NCBI GenBank assembly: GCA_001839685.1 | Contig: MLAK01000197.1 | Coordinates: 22,501 to 86,500 of the forward strand | DNA from: Tritrichomonas foetus | Taxonomy: Eukaryota > Parabasalia > Tritrichomonadida > Tritrichomonadidae | Direction: 5' to 3' | Length of the DNA stretch: 64,000 nt | In this document: piece after piece, positions 19,165-28,541 of the stretch | How positions within the stretch are numbered: the stretch's first letter is position 1 | Layout of the letters: each line of letters begins with the position of its first letter | The notes under the pieces: generated by a model | What the model saw: the letters and a program-made list of their open reading frames with translations, nothing else | What the model was told of the DNA's origin: nothing | The model's database searches: none | Program-made: the position numbers and the translations under genes

Positions 19165-21510
19165 ATGACAATTTCTCCAACAGAACTGCGCGAAATAATT
19201 TCACAACCACCTTATTCTTCATTTGAACCATACGAAACATTTACATCAGTAAATCAAAAAAATCCTTCTTTCAGTGTTGTTGATAAATGCTTTGGCGGCG
19301 TTTTGGCAGATCTCGAATTGTGCCCTGACGACAAAATAAAAGTTTTACAAACTCCTGTTGATGATCGTTGGAAATTTTATTGCGATACGGTCTGTGATGA
19401 TACCGAAATTCCATCACCAGAATGTTTCATCAAATGCTTATCAAAACAGCCGAATATTGAAATAATGAAAGCTTTGACACTTTTATTCAACAGAAATAGG
19501 ATCTCTTTTCGCCGCAGATTTATTGAAAATAACGGAATTCAAATCTTATATTCTCAAGTAAAATTGTATGCTGAAAATCTATTGGATTATGATGATGAAT
19601 ATATTTACTATGTTTTTGAATGTCTAAGAAATATATCAAATTCGACAATATTTGGATCTTCTGTTTTTGAAGATTTGAATGAGTTAGTTCTTATTTTAAT
19701 AAAATTGCTTGGAAGATCACCAAATCCATACTTCTCTTCAATCCTAGGAACACTATCTGGATGTCTTGTCACTTTTCATGGAACAAGCTTTAAACCAAAG
19801 AAAGAAGTGATTCAAAAAGTAATTGAATTTATGAAAGAAAGACCAAACAATTTCTGGGAAAATATTTTTACTGTTATCCAAAAGCAAAATCATGAAGATC
19901 TCCAAATAATTGCATTATTTACTGAGCGCTTATTATTCTTAAAACATGATCCAAAACTTCGAACACAAACAATAATCATGATTGAAAATAATGGATTTAT
20001 GGATAGTCTCAAACAATTAAAGAATCCAGTATTTGATGATTTAATTGCACTTTTTGATAAAGAAATTGAATATTTATCCCAAATATCTAAAGAGATTGAT
20101 GTAAATCCATTTTCAATTCATTCTATTTTCAATGTAATGAAAGATAATATTAAGAACAAAAAATTGTTCCATTCAATGATTTTGTCACTACTTGATGTTT
20201 TTACTAATCATTCTTCTCAACAATACCAATTTTTGTTATATTTACATAATTTACTTTTGCTTTTTCGATCGAGTTTATCTAAGAAAGAAAATTTGAATTT
20301 TTTGGTCATAGCAGCATCTGCAGCCTTTTGTAAAGATCCAATTATTATTGAGCCAGAATATAAATCAAAAGAATATACTGGATTCCAATTATTTGAAAAG
20401 TCATATTTCATAACTGATGATTATATTAATTCAATAAATATTCAAGATCATGCAAAAATCTGTAAAAATATCGCCGATTTCAGCAAAGTTCCAATTCTTC
20501 AAGATAAAATTCAACAACTTGAAGAGAAAAATAAGAAAATAATTAGTGCACAGCACACAGCAAACGCTGTGAAATTTGAGCAAGAACAAATTCTTGCTCA
20601 ATTGAAAATGCTGCGACAAGAAAAAAATCACTTAGAATTACAAAATATTATACTTAAACAAAAACTTGAAAAAATGAACTCTATTCATCCGCTAAGTAAT
20701 GAATCAGATAATAATTTGATTCATAAAATAACCGAATTGGAAAATATAATTTGTGAAAAGGAAAAAGAAAATCAAAATCTAAAGAATCACTTTTTAAATG
20801 AAAGTAATACTAAAGAAGTTTTAGAAGAAAACGAGAAACTTAAAACTGAACTTGAAGAATCCCAAAATGAAATTGATTCACTTAAAGAACAATTATTATC
20901 TCTTCAGCAAAAATCAAACGATGAAGAAGAACAAAACGAAAGTAATACTAAAGAAATTTTAGAAGAAAACGAGAAACTTAAAACTGAACTTGAAGAATCT
21001 CAAAAAGAAATTGAAACACTTAAAGATCATTTGTTGGCTCTTCTAAACAAATCAAACGATGAAGAAGAACAAAACGAAAGTAATACTAAAGAAATTTTAG
21101 AAGAAAACGAGAAACTTAAAACTGAACTTGAAGAATCTCAAAAAGAAATTGAAACACTTAAAGATCATTTGTTGGCTCTTCTAAACAAATCAAACGATGA
21201 AGAAGAACAAAACGAAAGTAATATTAAAGAAGTTTTAGAAGAAAATGAGAAACTTAAAGCTGGACATGAAGAATACCAAAATCAAATCGAAGAATTTAAG
21301 AAAATTCTATTTGAAGATCAACAAAGCAAAATTGTTGAATTAGAAGCTCAAAATAAAATTCAAAATGACATAATTGAAAGGCTTGAAAATCAAATTCATC
21401 AACAAACAGAAACGATCAATCAATTGAGTAAAAATGATCAATCAAGTCCACAAAGTAATTCCCCGAAAAAATCTGCATTTGATGGATTTAAACTGAAGTT
21501 GTTCAAATGA
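19165..21510 (+). CDS. FH3-like armadillo plus coiled-coil repeat protein
   Basis: 781 residues. Residues about 60-440 form a helical region resembling the GBD/FH3 (armadillo) part of diaphanous-type formins: VDDRWKFYCDTV, then a long run with RRRFIENNGIQILYSQV and YVFECLRNISNS patterns that match formin armadillo hairpins. From about 450 it becomes a coiled coil (LEEKNKKII, LEENEKLKTELEESQ). There is no proline-rich FH1 or actin-nucleating FH2 domain, so it is not a complete formin. Residues 546-706 contain 46-residue repeats (NESNTKEILEENEKLK unit), two of them identical at DNA level. A Rho-regulated or cytoskeletal scaffold is inferred. The end FDGFKLKLFK is basic and amphipathic. Confidence 0.75.
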   Translation: MTISPTELREIISQPPYSSFEPYETFTSVNQKNPSFSVVDKCFGGVLADLELCPDDKIKVLQTPVDDRWKFYCDTVCDDTEIPSPECFIKCLSKQPNIEIMKALTLLFNRNRISFRRRFIENNGIQILYSQVKLYAENLLDYDDEYIYYVFECLRNISNSTIFGSSVFEDLNELVLILIKLLGRSPNPYFSSILGTLSGCLVTFHGTSFKPKKEVIQKVIEFMKERPNNFWENIFTVIQKQNHEDLQIIALFTERLLFLKHDPKLRTQTIIMIENNGFMDSLKQLKNPVFDDLIALFDKEIEYLSQISKEIDVNPFSIHSIFNVMKDNIKNKKLFHSMILSLLDVFTNHSSQQYQFLLYLHNLLLLFRSSLSKKENLNFLVIAASAAFCKDPIIIEPEYKSKEYTGFQLFEKSYFITDDYINSINIQDHAKICKNIADFSKVPILQDKIQQLEEKNKKIISAQHTANAVKFEQEQILAQLKMLRQEKNHLELQNIILKQKLEKMNSIHPLSNESDNNLIHKITELENIICEKEKENQNLKNHFLNESNTKEVLEENEKLKTELEESQNEIDSLKEQLLSLQQKSNDEEEQNESNTKEILEENEKLKTELEESQKEIETLKDHLLALLNKSNDEEEQNESNTKEILEENEKLKTELEESQKEIETLKDHLLALLNKSNDEEEQNESNIKEVLEENEKLKAGHEEYQNQIEEFKKILFEDQQSKIVELEAQNKIQNDIIERLENQIHQQTETINQLSKNDQSSPQSNSPKKSAFDGFKLKLFK
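20800..21285 (+). repeat. 138-bp in-frame tandem repeat, 3 full units plus a partial one
   Basis: Units start at 20800 (GAAAGTAATACTAAAGAA), 20938, 21076 and 21214, a constant 138-bp period coding 46 residues of coiled coil. Units two (20938-21075) and three (21076-21213) are identical by eye; the first and fourth are diverged. A period of 46 is not a multiple of 7, so each unit shifts the heptad register unless it contains a skip. Confidence 0.9.
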
Positions 21511-22826
21511 TTTGAAATATATTTTGAATTTCTATCGTTTTTTTATAGATTTTTTGTATATTTTTATAATTAAAACTTTTTTGTGATTTCTATTTCTTTC
21601 CTTTTATTTGCTAATTCGAAAATTCGCAAAATGTTTTTGAATAATATCATTTTTCTTATTTTGAAAAAAAAAAAAGTTTTGATGAAGAAAGTCGAGAAAA
21701 TTTCACATGAATGAGATCCCTTTCGAAAGTTATATATATATAATAATGAAATCATTTGAGAATCTAAATCCAAATAAAGGCTATTTGACAAAATAAGAAC
21801 GTTCAACATTTTGAAAGTCTTTCAAATTCATCAACTGAATTTAAATTTCATTTACCAGAATAGTATATCATCTAATATTACATATCATGATGAAATATAT
21901 AAACCTGATGCGATCATGAAAAATAAAATAAAAGCGAAATGAGTGAATTTGTGCATTAATGTTATTTTGAATAAGAGAACCATATTTCATGAGATTTTTT
22001 GATACTCTCTTTGAGAATAATAAATATTAACGTTAATTCAAAATTTTTTGACCTTTTTTTTGGAAAAAAAAAAAGTATATAAAAGTTGTTGATTGAATGA
22101 GGATATAGATGATGCATATGAATATTTGTAAATTTGGATCACAAAAAAATATAGAACAAATTTTTACGATCTGAAAATATCGAACAAGTTTTTTGATAGG
22201 TTTCAGTCAATGTAGTTTATTGTTAAAAGAAACATATAAAACCTATATTCTATCGGAGATATTAGTTTTTACCGATGTTAATACTTTTGAAAAAAATCAA
22301 ATAGGATAGGCTTTTCAATGGGAGAGGGCTTCACAATTTTATCAATTATGAATAGCTTTGATAATTAATTGAAAATTGTGATAAAATATTGAAATAGAAC
22401 AACTCTTCACTCTGGTTATTTCAATTCTCCAAAATTTTTATTTCGCCTATTTTGTACAAACATATATTGATCATGATCTCCTGGGCAAATTAGAAATTTG
22501 ATGGTTTCCAATTGTATTCAAGAAAGGTGATTTTTATCTGTTTTTTATTTGAAATATTGTGAGATTATGAAATTTTCAAATCAAGCAAAAATAAAATCCA
22601 TTGAAAAGTTCGCTTCATGAGCGGTAAAAAAATCGTCCAATCTCCAAAATTTATTTCTTTTTACTATATTTGATCGATTGGTGACCTAATTTTCTTTGTT
22701 AATATTTATTCAATGATAGTGGTTTTCAAAACATTTTGAAGGGCTTTTTTTTGATTGAATTTTCGATAATAAAAAATAAAAACTTCTCAATTTTGTCAGT
22801 AACAACATCAAATAAAATCACAGCTG
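21511..22826. other. Long AT-rich intergenic region
   Basis: 1316 bp without a credible gene; a minus-strand 79-codon frame at 21570-21809 is within chance expectation. It holds several A/T homopolymer runs, a hairpin-forming inverted repeat at 22331-22381, and is the longest spacer in the window. Confidence 0.45.
22331..22381. repeat. Imperfect inverted repeat, hairpin-forming
   Basis: TCACAATTTT at 22331-22340 pairs perfectly with AAAATTGTGA at 22372-22381; inside, AATTAT (22344-22349) pairs with ATAATT (22361-22366) around an 11-nt loop. It lies about 450 bp before the CAMK-like kinase. It could be a structured RNA element or chance. Confidence 0.45.
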
Positions 22827-24062
22827 ATGAGTATTCTTGATTACTACGAATTCTTGGAGCACATTGGTATTGGATCAACAAGTTCAATTTTCAAAGCAAG
22901 AGAAAAGATCACAGGCCAGAACGTTGCAATCAAAGTGATCAGCAAAACAGTTCCTTTATCAGTTGCCTATAAATCGAAACAATTGCTTCCTCATATCCTT
23001 CCAATGGATCACAACTATGTAATTCATTATTTTGAATGGTTTGAAGATGATCAAAATTTATATGTAGTGATGGAATACATTCCAAAAGGATCATTATTAG
23101 ACTTTATCAATGATAATGTGAAGTTATCAGAAAATCAGATACAGATTTTTGCTCTTCAAATCGTCGAAATTCTAAATTACTTGCATAATGAGATGAACTT
23201 AATCCACAGAGATCTAAAAGCTGAAAACTTTCTTATTGATCAATATAATAACCTAAGATTAGTTGATTTTGGTTTTGCCAAACGATTTGAAAAAGATGAT
23301 TCATTGAAGCAAACCATATGTGGGTCCCCAATTTATGCAGCTCCCGAAATGATACTCCAACAGGAATATAGCTCTAGTGTTGATATTTGGTCGACTGGCG
23401 TCATTCTTTATGCAATGGAATCTGGAAAATTACCATTTAAAGTCAAAGATATGGCCAACATTGCTGATATCCAAATCAATTTCGACATTTTGGACTGCAG
23501 TCCAGAATTGAAGGATCTCATTAAGAAAATGATGACGAAAAATCCTCAGGAAAGAATTTCATTAAATGAAATCCAAAAACATCCTTTTATGATTCATAGA
23601 AGGCTGCCTATAATTAAAGTATTTCGTTCTGAAAATATTACCAAAATTACACTTATGAGAATGAAAGCAATGAAAATTGATATTTCTAATATTGAACATG
23701 ATCTCAAAAATAACATTATTAATCATAAAACAGCAATTTATAAGATACTAAATACAGATTGGGCATTATCACAATTAATGAATACGCCAAATATTCCGAA
23801 GATTGTGGCCAATTATTCCAAAAATCCGAAATGTAGCACGCCACCTCGTTTTGCTAGTCTTGCTCCTTGCATTATCTCGAGGTCATCCCCAACAGTCATG
23901 AAATTACTTACTGTAAGTTTAACAAAGGCATCCTCAAATAAAGTTACACAAGCAAAACCTCCTGGTCTACCAATTATCATGCCTAATGTTAGAAGAAGAG
24001 TACTAGTGGATCATCCTATTAAATGTGTAACACCCATTTTACCTTTAATTTTAAATGAATGA
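22827..24062 (+). CDS. Ser/Thr protein kinase, CAMK-like
   Basis: 411 residues with an N-terminal kinase domain at about 7-258: Gly loop GIGSTSSIF, VAIK lysine K36, HRDLKAEN with D129, DFG with D147, activation segment CGSPIYAAPE and DIWSTGVILYAM, the pattern of AMPK/MARK-like CAMK kinases. The helix-C glutamate is not obvious: the expected position falls in KSKQLLPHIL, so the usual Lys-Glu bridge may be missing or replaced by Gln. The tail (about 260-345) with KITLMRMKAMKIDISNIEHD and ILNTDWALSQLM is a helical module I associate with trichomonad CAMK-like kinases; the end is basic and Pro-rich, probably disordered. Cytoplasmic signalling role; substrates unknown. Confidence 0.93.
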   Translation: MSILDYYEFLEHIGIGSTSSIFKAREKITGQNVAIKVISKTVPLSVAYKSKQLLPHILPMDHNYVIHYFEWFEDDQNLYVVMEYIPKGSLLDFINDNVKLSENQIQIFALQIVEILNYLHNEMNLIHRDLKAENFLIDQYNNLRLVDFGFAKRFEKDDSLKQTICGSPIYAAPEMILQQEYSSSVDIWSTGVILYAMESGKLPFKVKDMANIADIQINFDILDCSPELKDLIKKMMTKNPQERISLNEIQKHPFMIHRRLPIIKVFRSENITKITLMRMKAMKIDISNIEHDLKNNIINHKTAIYKILNTDWALSQLMNTPNIPKIVANYSKNPKCSTPPRFASLAPCIISRSSPTVMKLLTVSLTKASSNKVTQAKPPGLPIIMPNVRRRVLVDHPIKCVTPILPLILNE

Positions 24063-24698
24063 TTCTTTGCACATTCACATCATCCTAGAAATAAAAAATA
24101 GATATGTTTCAATAAAAGTATCATTAATTGGATTAGTATTTTTTATATTTATTTATTGAAAATCGATTTTCAGCAAATGTCTCACTGTTGAAACGTTATA
24201 ATCAATTTCTGTTTTGGAAAATTAAATTTCAATCATCGTAAAATTCAATTATTTAAGAACTCTATATATTTCAAAGATTTTGATGCATATTTTATAAATA
24301 CTTGGAAAGCTAGAAGGACGATATACTCTCATCTTTCACAAAAAGATTTTAATACAAATAATAATTCATATCTCTTTCAATTTAGACCTGACAGTTTTGT
24401 TGTCGTGACAGAAATAACTCATTAACAGTCTTTATTCTAAAAAAATATCAAATATCAGAAGATAAGTTTTTAGATGAATGAATTGAATTGAAAAACAATA
24501 AATTCTTTTTGAAAAAGTTTCAACAAGAATAGAATTCCATAATTTTTTTTTTTCCTTGAAAACCTTGCAAAAAGTTCAAAATCCAATTTTTTTTCAATAG
24601 TATCAGAACGATACAGGCAACTTTTTTAAAAGCAATTGAATCAATGAGATAATAGAAAAGTTGTCACTGTTTTTTTTTTTTTTTTTTTTTTTGAAAAA
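24063..24698. other. Intergenic spacer with palindrome and poly-T tract
   Basis: 636 bp without ORFs. It contains a perfect 16-bp palindrome TGAAAATCGATTTTCA at 24157-24172 and a 23-nt T tract at 24670-24692 just before the next start codon. Confidence 0.5.
24670..24692 (+). repeat. Poly-T tract of 23, directly upstream of a start codon
   Basis: An unbroken run of 23 T between GTTGTCACTG and GAAAAAATG. Only six bases separate it from the ATG of the BTB/LRR_5 gene. It could exclude nucleosomes, form part of the core promoter, or vary in length between strains. Confidence 0.85.
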
Positions 24699-26942
24699 AT
24701 GCAACAAGCTTCACATGTTTTAACTTTTCAGTATGGAAAGCAAACTTGGGATGTTGATAAAACAAAGTTGATTTACACTGCTCCAGCTTTATACAAATCT
24801 ACGGAAAAAATAATTCGAATTCCAGATTCTTTTTCGAAAAGTGTCGTTGATGTCGTAATAAAATATATCTATCATCAAGTTTCAGATATTACTGAAGAAA
24901 ATGCGATTGATGTTTATTGTTTGGCTTACAAACTTGATCTGAAAGAGCAGATTTCGAAATCTTCTTCGTTCATCATTTTCAAGATGTCGCCTATCAAAAT
25001 AGTTGAATCCATTAAGCAATGCATTGAACATGAGTGTGATTCTGGACCTTTTGAAAGAGAAATAGATTCAAAATTTGAAGATTTCCTGAGTGAGCTTTTC
25101 ATTCTTCCTATTGAGAAAATAAAAGAAATTTTGCAAAGAAACAAAGAAAAAATTAACTCTAATGATTTATTGAAAATGATTTCAAAAACAACAGAAATTA
25201 ATCCAAATACTTTTTCTTCACTATTTACTTTTGTTGATTTTTCTGAATGTTCATTAGATTCATTGCTTGAAGTATTTTCTAAATTCTCCAACAATAGCTC
25301 TGATGTAGGTTTAATTGGAAATTTTGCATATTCATTACTTTTGAAACAAAAACAAATGCAAAGTGATTGTGAAAATATGTTTGATACACTTTTGAAAACA
25401 GCGAATGGAAAACAAGGTGCAGCTGAGTATCGTTTATCAATTGAATATGAACGAGGATTATATACAACCAAAAGTAAACAGGAATCTGAGCGTTTTGAAC
25501 AAATTGCAATTGATAAAAATGAGCCCGAAATTGTGTTAAGTATTGCTGATAAATATTACGATGTTGATAATGATAGAGATCGTGCTTTTGAACTTTTTTC
25601 ACATTTACTTAAAGATCCAAACACTAGGCGACAATGTGGCGAACATATTGTTCGGAGAATGAAAGAGTTTCTTGGACCCGATCATGAAAAAGATGCAGTT
25701 GAACTTCTTAAACTTGGAATCGAAGTTGGTGAAGATAATTGCGCAATGTTTGGTTATGAATTTTCAAAAGATTGCCCTTACATTTTATCTGAACAAGATG
25801 CAATTGGATATTTACAAAAAGTTTTCGGTGATTTCATTGTACCAAATGGAACAGAAAGTATTTCAGCTAATTCATTCGCTGGGAAGAAGATAAAATCCGC
25901 TTGTATTCCGCCTTCTGTTAAGATTATTGAAGAAAATGCTTTTATGGACTGCGTAGATTTGGTTCGAGTTTTTTTACCTTCAAATATTGAAAAAATTGGA
26001 AGCTGTGCTTTTTGTGGATGCGTTTCTCTTGAATCGATTTCTTTACCAAAGAATCTAAAAATTATTGATGAAAGCTCATTCAATGGTTGCGAAGGTCTTC
26101 GATCATTAAAGATTCCAGAACATGTAGAAATTATTGAATATGGAGCTTTTCAAGATTGTTCGAATTTATCAACTTTAGAAATATCTGAAGGTGTTAGAGA
26201 AATATGTGAAAATGCATTCTCTGGATGCAGTTTAATAACATCTTTAAATATTCCCAACAGTGTTACCTTCATTGGTGATTCAGCATTTTCGAACTGTGAT
26301 GAATTAAAATCATTAACAATTGGACAATCACTTGAAATAATTTCTGATAAAGCTTTCAATGGATGTAGCAAACTTGGTACTTTGTACATTCCTCCATCTG
26401 TTAAATCTATTGGTGATAATGCCTTTTATAATTGTTATTCATTAGTTAATTTGAAATTATCATTTGGACTTGAATCAATCGGAGAAACCGCATTCTTTAA
26501 ATGTGAATCTCTAAAAAGTCTTGACATTCCAACAAGCGTAAAGAAAATTGGTGATTATGCGTTTTATCAATGTCTTTCATTAACAAAACTTTCAATTCCA
26601 TTAAGTGTAACCGATTTAGGAAATTACACATTTTATCAATGTAATGAATTAGAAAGTTTAGCAATTGCTTCTTTCGACCACTTGAATTCAGTTTTCATAA
26701 ATGCGAATAGAAAATCACTTAAAAGGATAAAGTTACTCTCAGGAAGCATTGAAATAACAAAGAATCAAGTTTCCACGTTCGAAAATCTAAAAATTGTTGA
26801 AATTCCTGCTTCTGTTCAAAAAATTGAAGCAAAAGCATTTGTAAAGTGTCCAAATATTTCCAATGTCATTTGTGCTTCTAAATTTACTGAAATTGATTCA
26901 CAGGCGTTTGAGTCTTCACCAAATATTCAGTACAACGTCTAA
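24699..26942 (+). CDS. BTB-like / BspA-type leucine-rich repeat (LRR_5) protein
   Basis: 747 residues. The first 110 resemble a BTB/POZ fold (LTFQYGKQTWDVDK, PALYKSTEKIIRIPDSF, IKYIYHQ, EENAIDVYCLAYKLDLKE). Residues about 220-340 show short helical Sel1/TPR-like hairpins. From about 394 to the end are BspA-like LRR_5 repeats of roughly 23 residues with the signature I..NAF..C..L..L.IP.SV..IG (for example IIEENAFMDC, EKIGSCAFCGC). LRR_5 repeats in trichomonads are often surface antigens, but here there is no signal peptide or membrane segment, so an intracellular adaptor is more likely. BTB plus LRR_5 suggests a ubiquitin-ligase adaptor or scaffold; this is inference. The ATG at 24699 is six bases after the poly-T tract. 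Confidence 0.85.
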   Translation: MQQASHVLTFQYGKQTWDVDKTKLIYTAPALYKSTEKIIRIPDSFSKSVVDVVIKYIYHQVSDITEENAIDVYCLAYKLDLKEQISKSSSFIIFKMSPIKIVESIKQCIEHECDSGPFEREIDSKFEDFLSELFILPIEKIKEILQRNKEKINSNDLLKMISKTTEINPNTFSSLFTFVDFSECSLDSLLEVFSKFSNNSSDVGLIGNFAYSLLLKQKQMQSDCENMFDTLLKTANGKQGAAEYRLSIEYERGLYTTKSKQESERFEQIAIDKNEPEIVLSIADKYYDVDNDRDRAFELFSHLLKDPNTRRQCGEHIVRRMKEFLGPDHEKDAVELLKLGIEVGEDNCAMFGYEFSKDCPYILSEQDAIGYLQKVFGDFIVPNGTESISANSFAGKKIKSACIPPSVKIIEENAFMDCVDLVRVFLPSNIEKIGSCAFCGCVSLESISLPKNLKIIDESSFNGCEGLRSLKIPEHVEIIEYGAFQDCSNLSTLEISEGVREICENAFSGCSLITSLNIPNSVTFIGDSAFSNCDELKSLTIGQSLEIISDKAFNGCSKLGTLYIPPSVKSIGDNAFYNCYSLVNLKLSFGLESIGETAFFKCESLKSLDIPTSVKKIGDYAFYQCLSLTKLSIPLSVTDLGNYTFYQCNELESLAIASFDHLNSVFINANRKSLKRIKLLSGSIEITKNQVSTFENLKIVEIPASVQKIEAKAFVKCPNISNVICASKFTEIDSQAFESSPNIQYNV

Positions 26943-27226
26943 TTTTTCGAAACATCAAAAAAACGGGCGAGTAATTATAATTTACTCAATAAATGTTATT
27001 ATGCTTCTCTTTCATGAATGAGTTTTATTCTTGCAAAAATATGTTATTCTGTTCATCTTATCTTGAGAATAATCTCTTATGAATTTTATTTTACTATTTG
27101 ATTATTATTAGAAATAATTCTAAAGCAAAGTGGTTTTAAAAAATTATCACTCCAAAAATACATAAATAGATCTATTTATTGGGATCAGTTTTTCATTTAG
27201 GAAAATAAATGTTCTTGTGAAAATGA

Positions 27227-27679
27227 TTAATATTTCAGAAGACGTGATGCTTGATTAAGGTGACCAAGAGCAGATTGGACATTGCCGGATCCATGTGATT
27301 TTGGACATCCTGTGTATCTGCCTGAGGATGACGATTGTGAACGACAGATTGTTTCGTATACAGACATCTGACCTGGTTTAATTTCGGCATCAAGGAATGG
27401 ATATCCAAGTGGTCTCTTTGGTGGATAGACATCTTTTCCACTTCCGAATTTGGCACCACGACAGCTGCACTGACCGTTAGTTGTTCTACATCTGCATTTT
27501 GAGTTTGATTTTCCGGCTTGGCGTCTTAAGGCCAAGATTGTTTCAGTTGATGGTTGAACGACTGGACGTTCAAAATTAACACCTGTTGATCCTCGAGCTT
27601 TGAGGTTGGCTGATGGAAGGCTGTACAGTGAGCTGGCAGTAAGGGTACTTGCTTGATTGTGGCAGAATGGGCAAGACAT
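27227..27679 (-). CDS. Small Cys-rich protein, unrecognised
   Basis: 150 residues, with higher GC than its surroundings, which favours real coding. It begins MSCPFCHNQAS, a CxxC pair that may bind zinc, and has a second cluster KCRCRTTNGQCSCRG near 62-74; further single cysteines sit in ICRS and GCPKS. The middle is basic and Ser/Pro-rich (KDVYPPKRPLGYPF). Ten or so cysteines with a non-secreted N-terminus suggest metal binding rather than disulfides. I do not recognise the family. The gene is divergent from the OSR1-like kinase across an 862-bp region. Confidence 0.6.
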   Translation of the reverse strand: MSCPFCHNQASTLTASSLYSLPSANLKARGSTGVNFERPVVQPSTETILALRRQAGKSNSKCRCRTTNGQCSCRGAKFGSGKDVYPPKRPLGYPFLDAEIKPGQMSVYETICRSQSSSSGRYTGCPKSHGSGNVQSALGHLNQASRLLKY

Positions 27680-28541
27680 ATAAAATAATGTTAATTGTAA
27701 ACGTACATATGCTGTTTATAATTATTTATTGTCGATATTTCTCTGGAAATAAGCTAATTTTTATATAAAAAAATACTTCATAAGATAGTGTGAACTATCT
27801 TTAAATTATGATGATCTTAACCACCTGTTTTATTGTGGTATTTTCCTGATTCGGTGGAACTTTTTTTTGAATGAACCAAACAAAAGTGTAACATTTTCCT
27901 CAATTATTTTTCATCTTCAAAAATTCCAATCACTTCCGTATTTCCGTCGTTTATTTTGATTCTATAAAAGTCATTAATTGCATTAGAATCAAGATTTTCA
28001 TTTTATATTCCAATTAATTATTTACTGCCTTCTTTCATATAAACTTCGATACCTGTTATGTTGTGACAAATTCTATCAATTTGATCTTACTCTAAGTTTT
28101 GAATTTGAATTACTTTGCCAACTTACAGAATGTAAGCTACATTAAAAAGTCATTACATATTATATCTCAAGATATTTATATATTTCATTTCCAAATCTCA
28201 GTTGACTGACAATCGATTTTTGATTTTTATTGACCTAAATAGGTGAATGACCTTTCCAGGATTTTTCGATTTTCACAAAGAAATGATAACAATTTATTCA
28301 CAAAGATATCTTTACAATAAATTCAAATAGTGTTTCGGTGATTATTCAATGCAGCTTCACAAAAAGTTTTTATGTAATGGCTTCACAAAATTTGATGAAT
28401 AAAATTAATAAGATATTTGGCTGATTAAAATCATTGGCTGTTTAAATTCAGAAAATAAACGATATTTCAAAAGATCAGTGATTTCATCTCACAGAAAATT
28501 TTATTCTAAATCGTCATCACAAATTTCCCATTCACAAACTA
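27680..28541. other. Divergent intergenic region with short stem-loop
   Basis: 862 bp without a convincing ORF. A stem-loop with 8-bp arms (AAGATAGT / ACTATCTT, loop GTGA) sits at 27782-27801, about 100 bp upstream of the Cys-rich gene. TGACC occurs twice near 28229 and 28249. Confidence 0.45.

Noticed and set aside
21570..21809. 79-codon minus-strand frame in the long spacer
   Set aside because: Within chance expectation; composition follows the local A/T runs.
24926..25602. Two long minus-strand frames (181 and 107 codons) inside the BTB/LRR_5 gene
   Set aside because: They lie opposite a clearly coding frame with recognisable domains; open antisense frames arise from its codon use.
27235..27459. 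74-codon minus-strand frame in the Cys-rich gene
   Set aside because: It overlaps the longer frame 27227-27679 on the same strand, whose higher GC and cysteine spacing look more like coding sequence.
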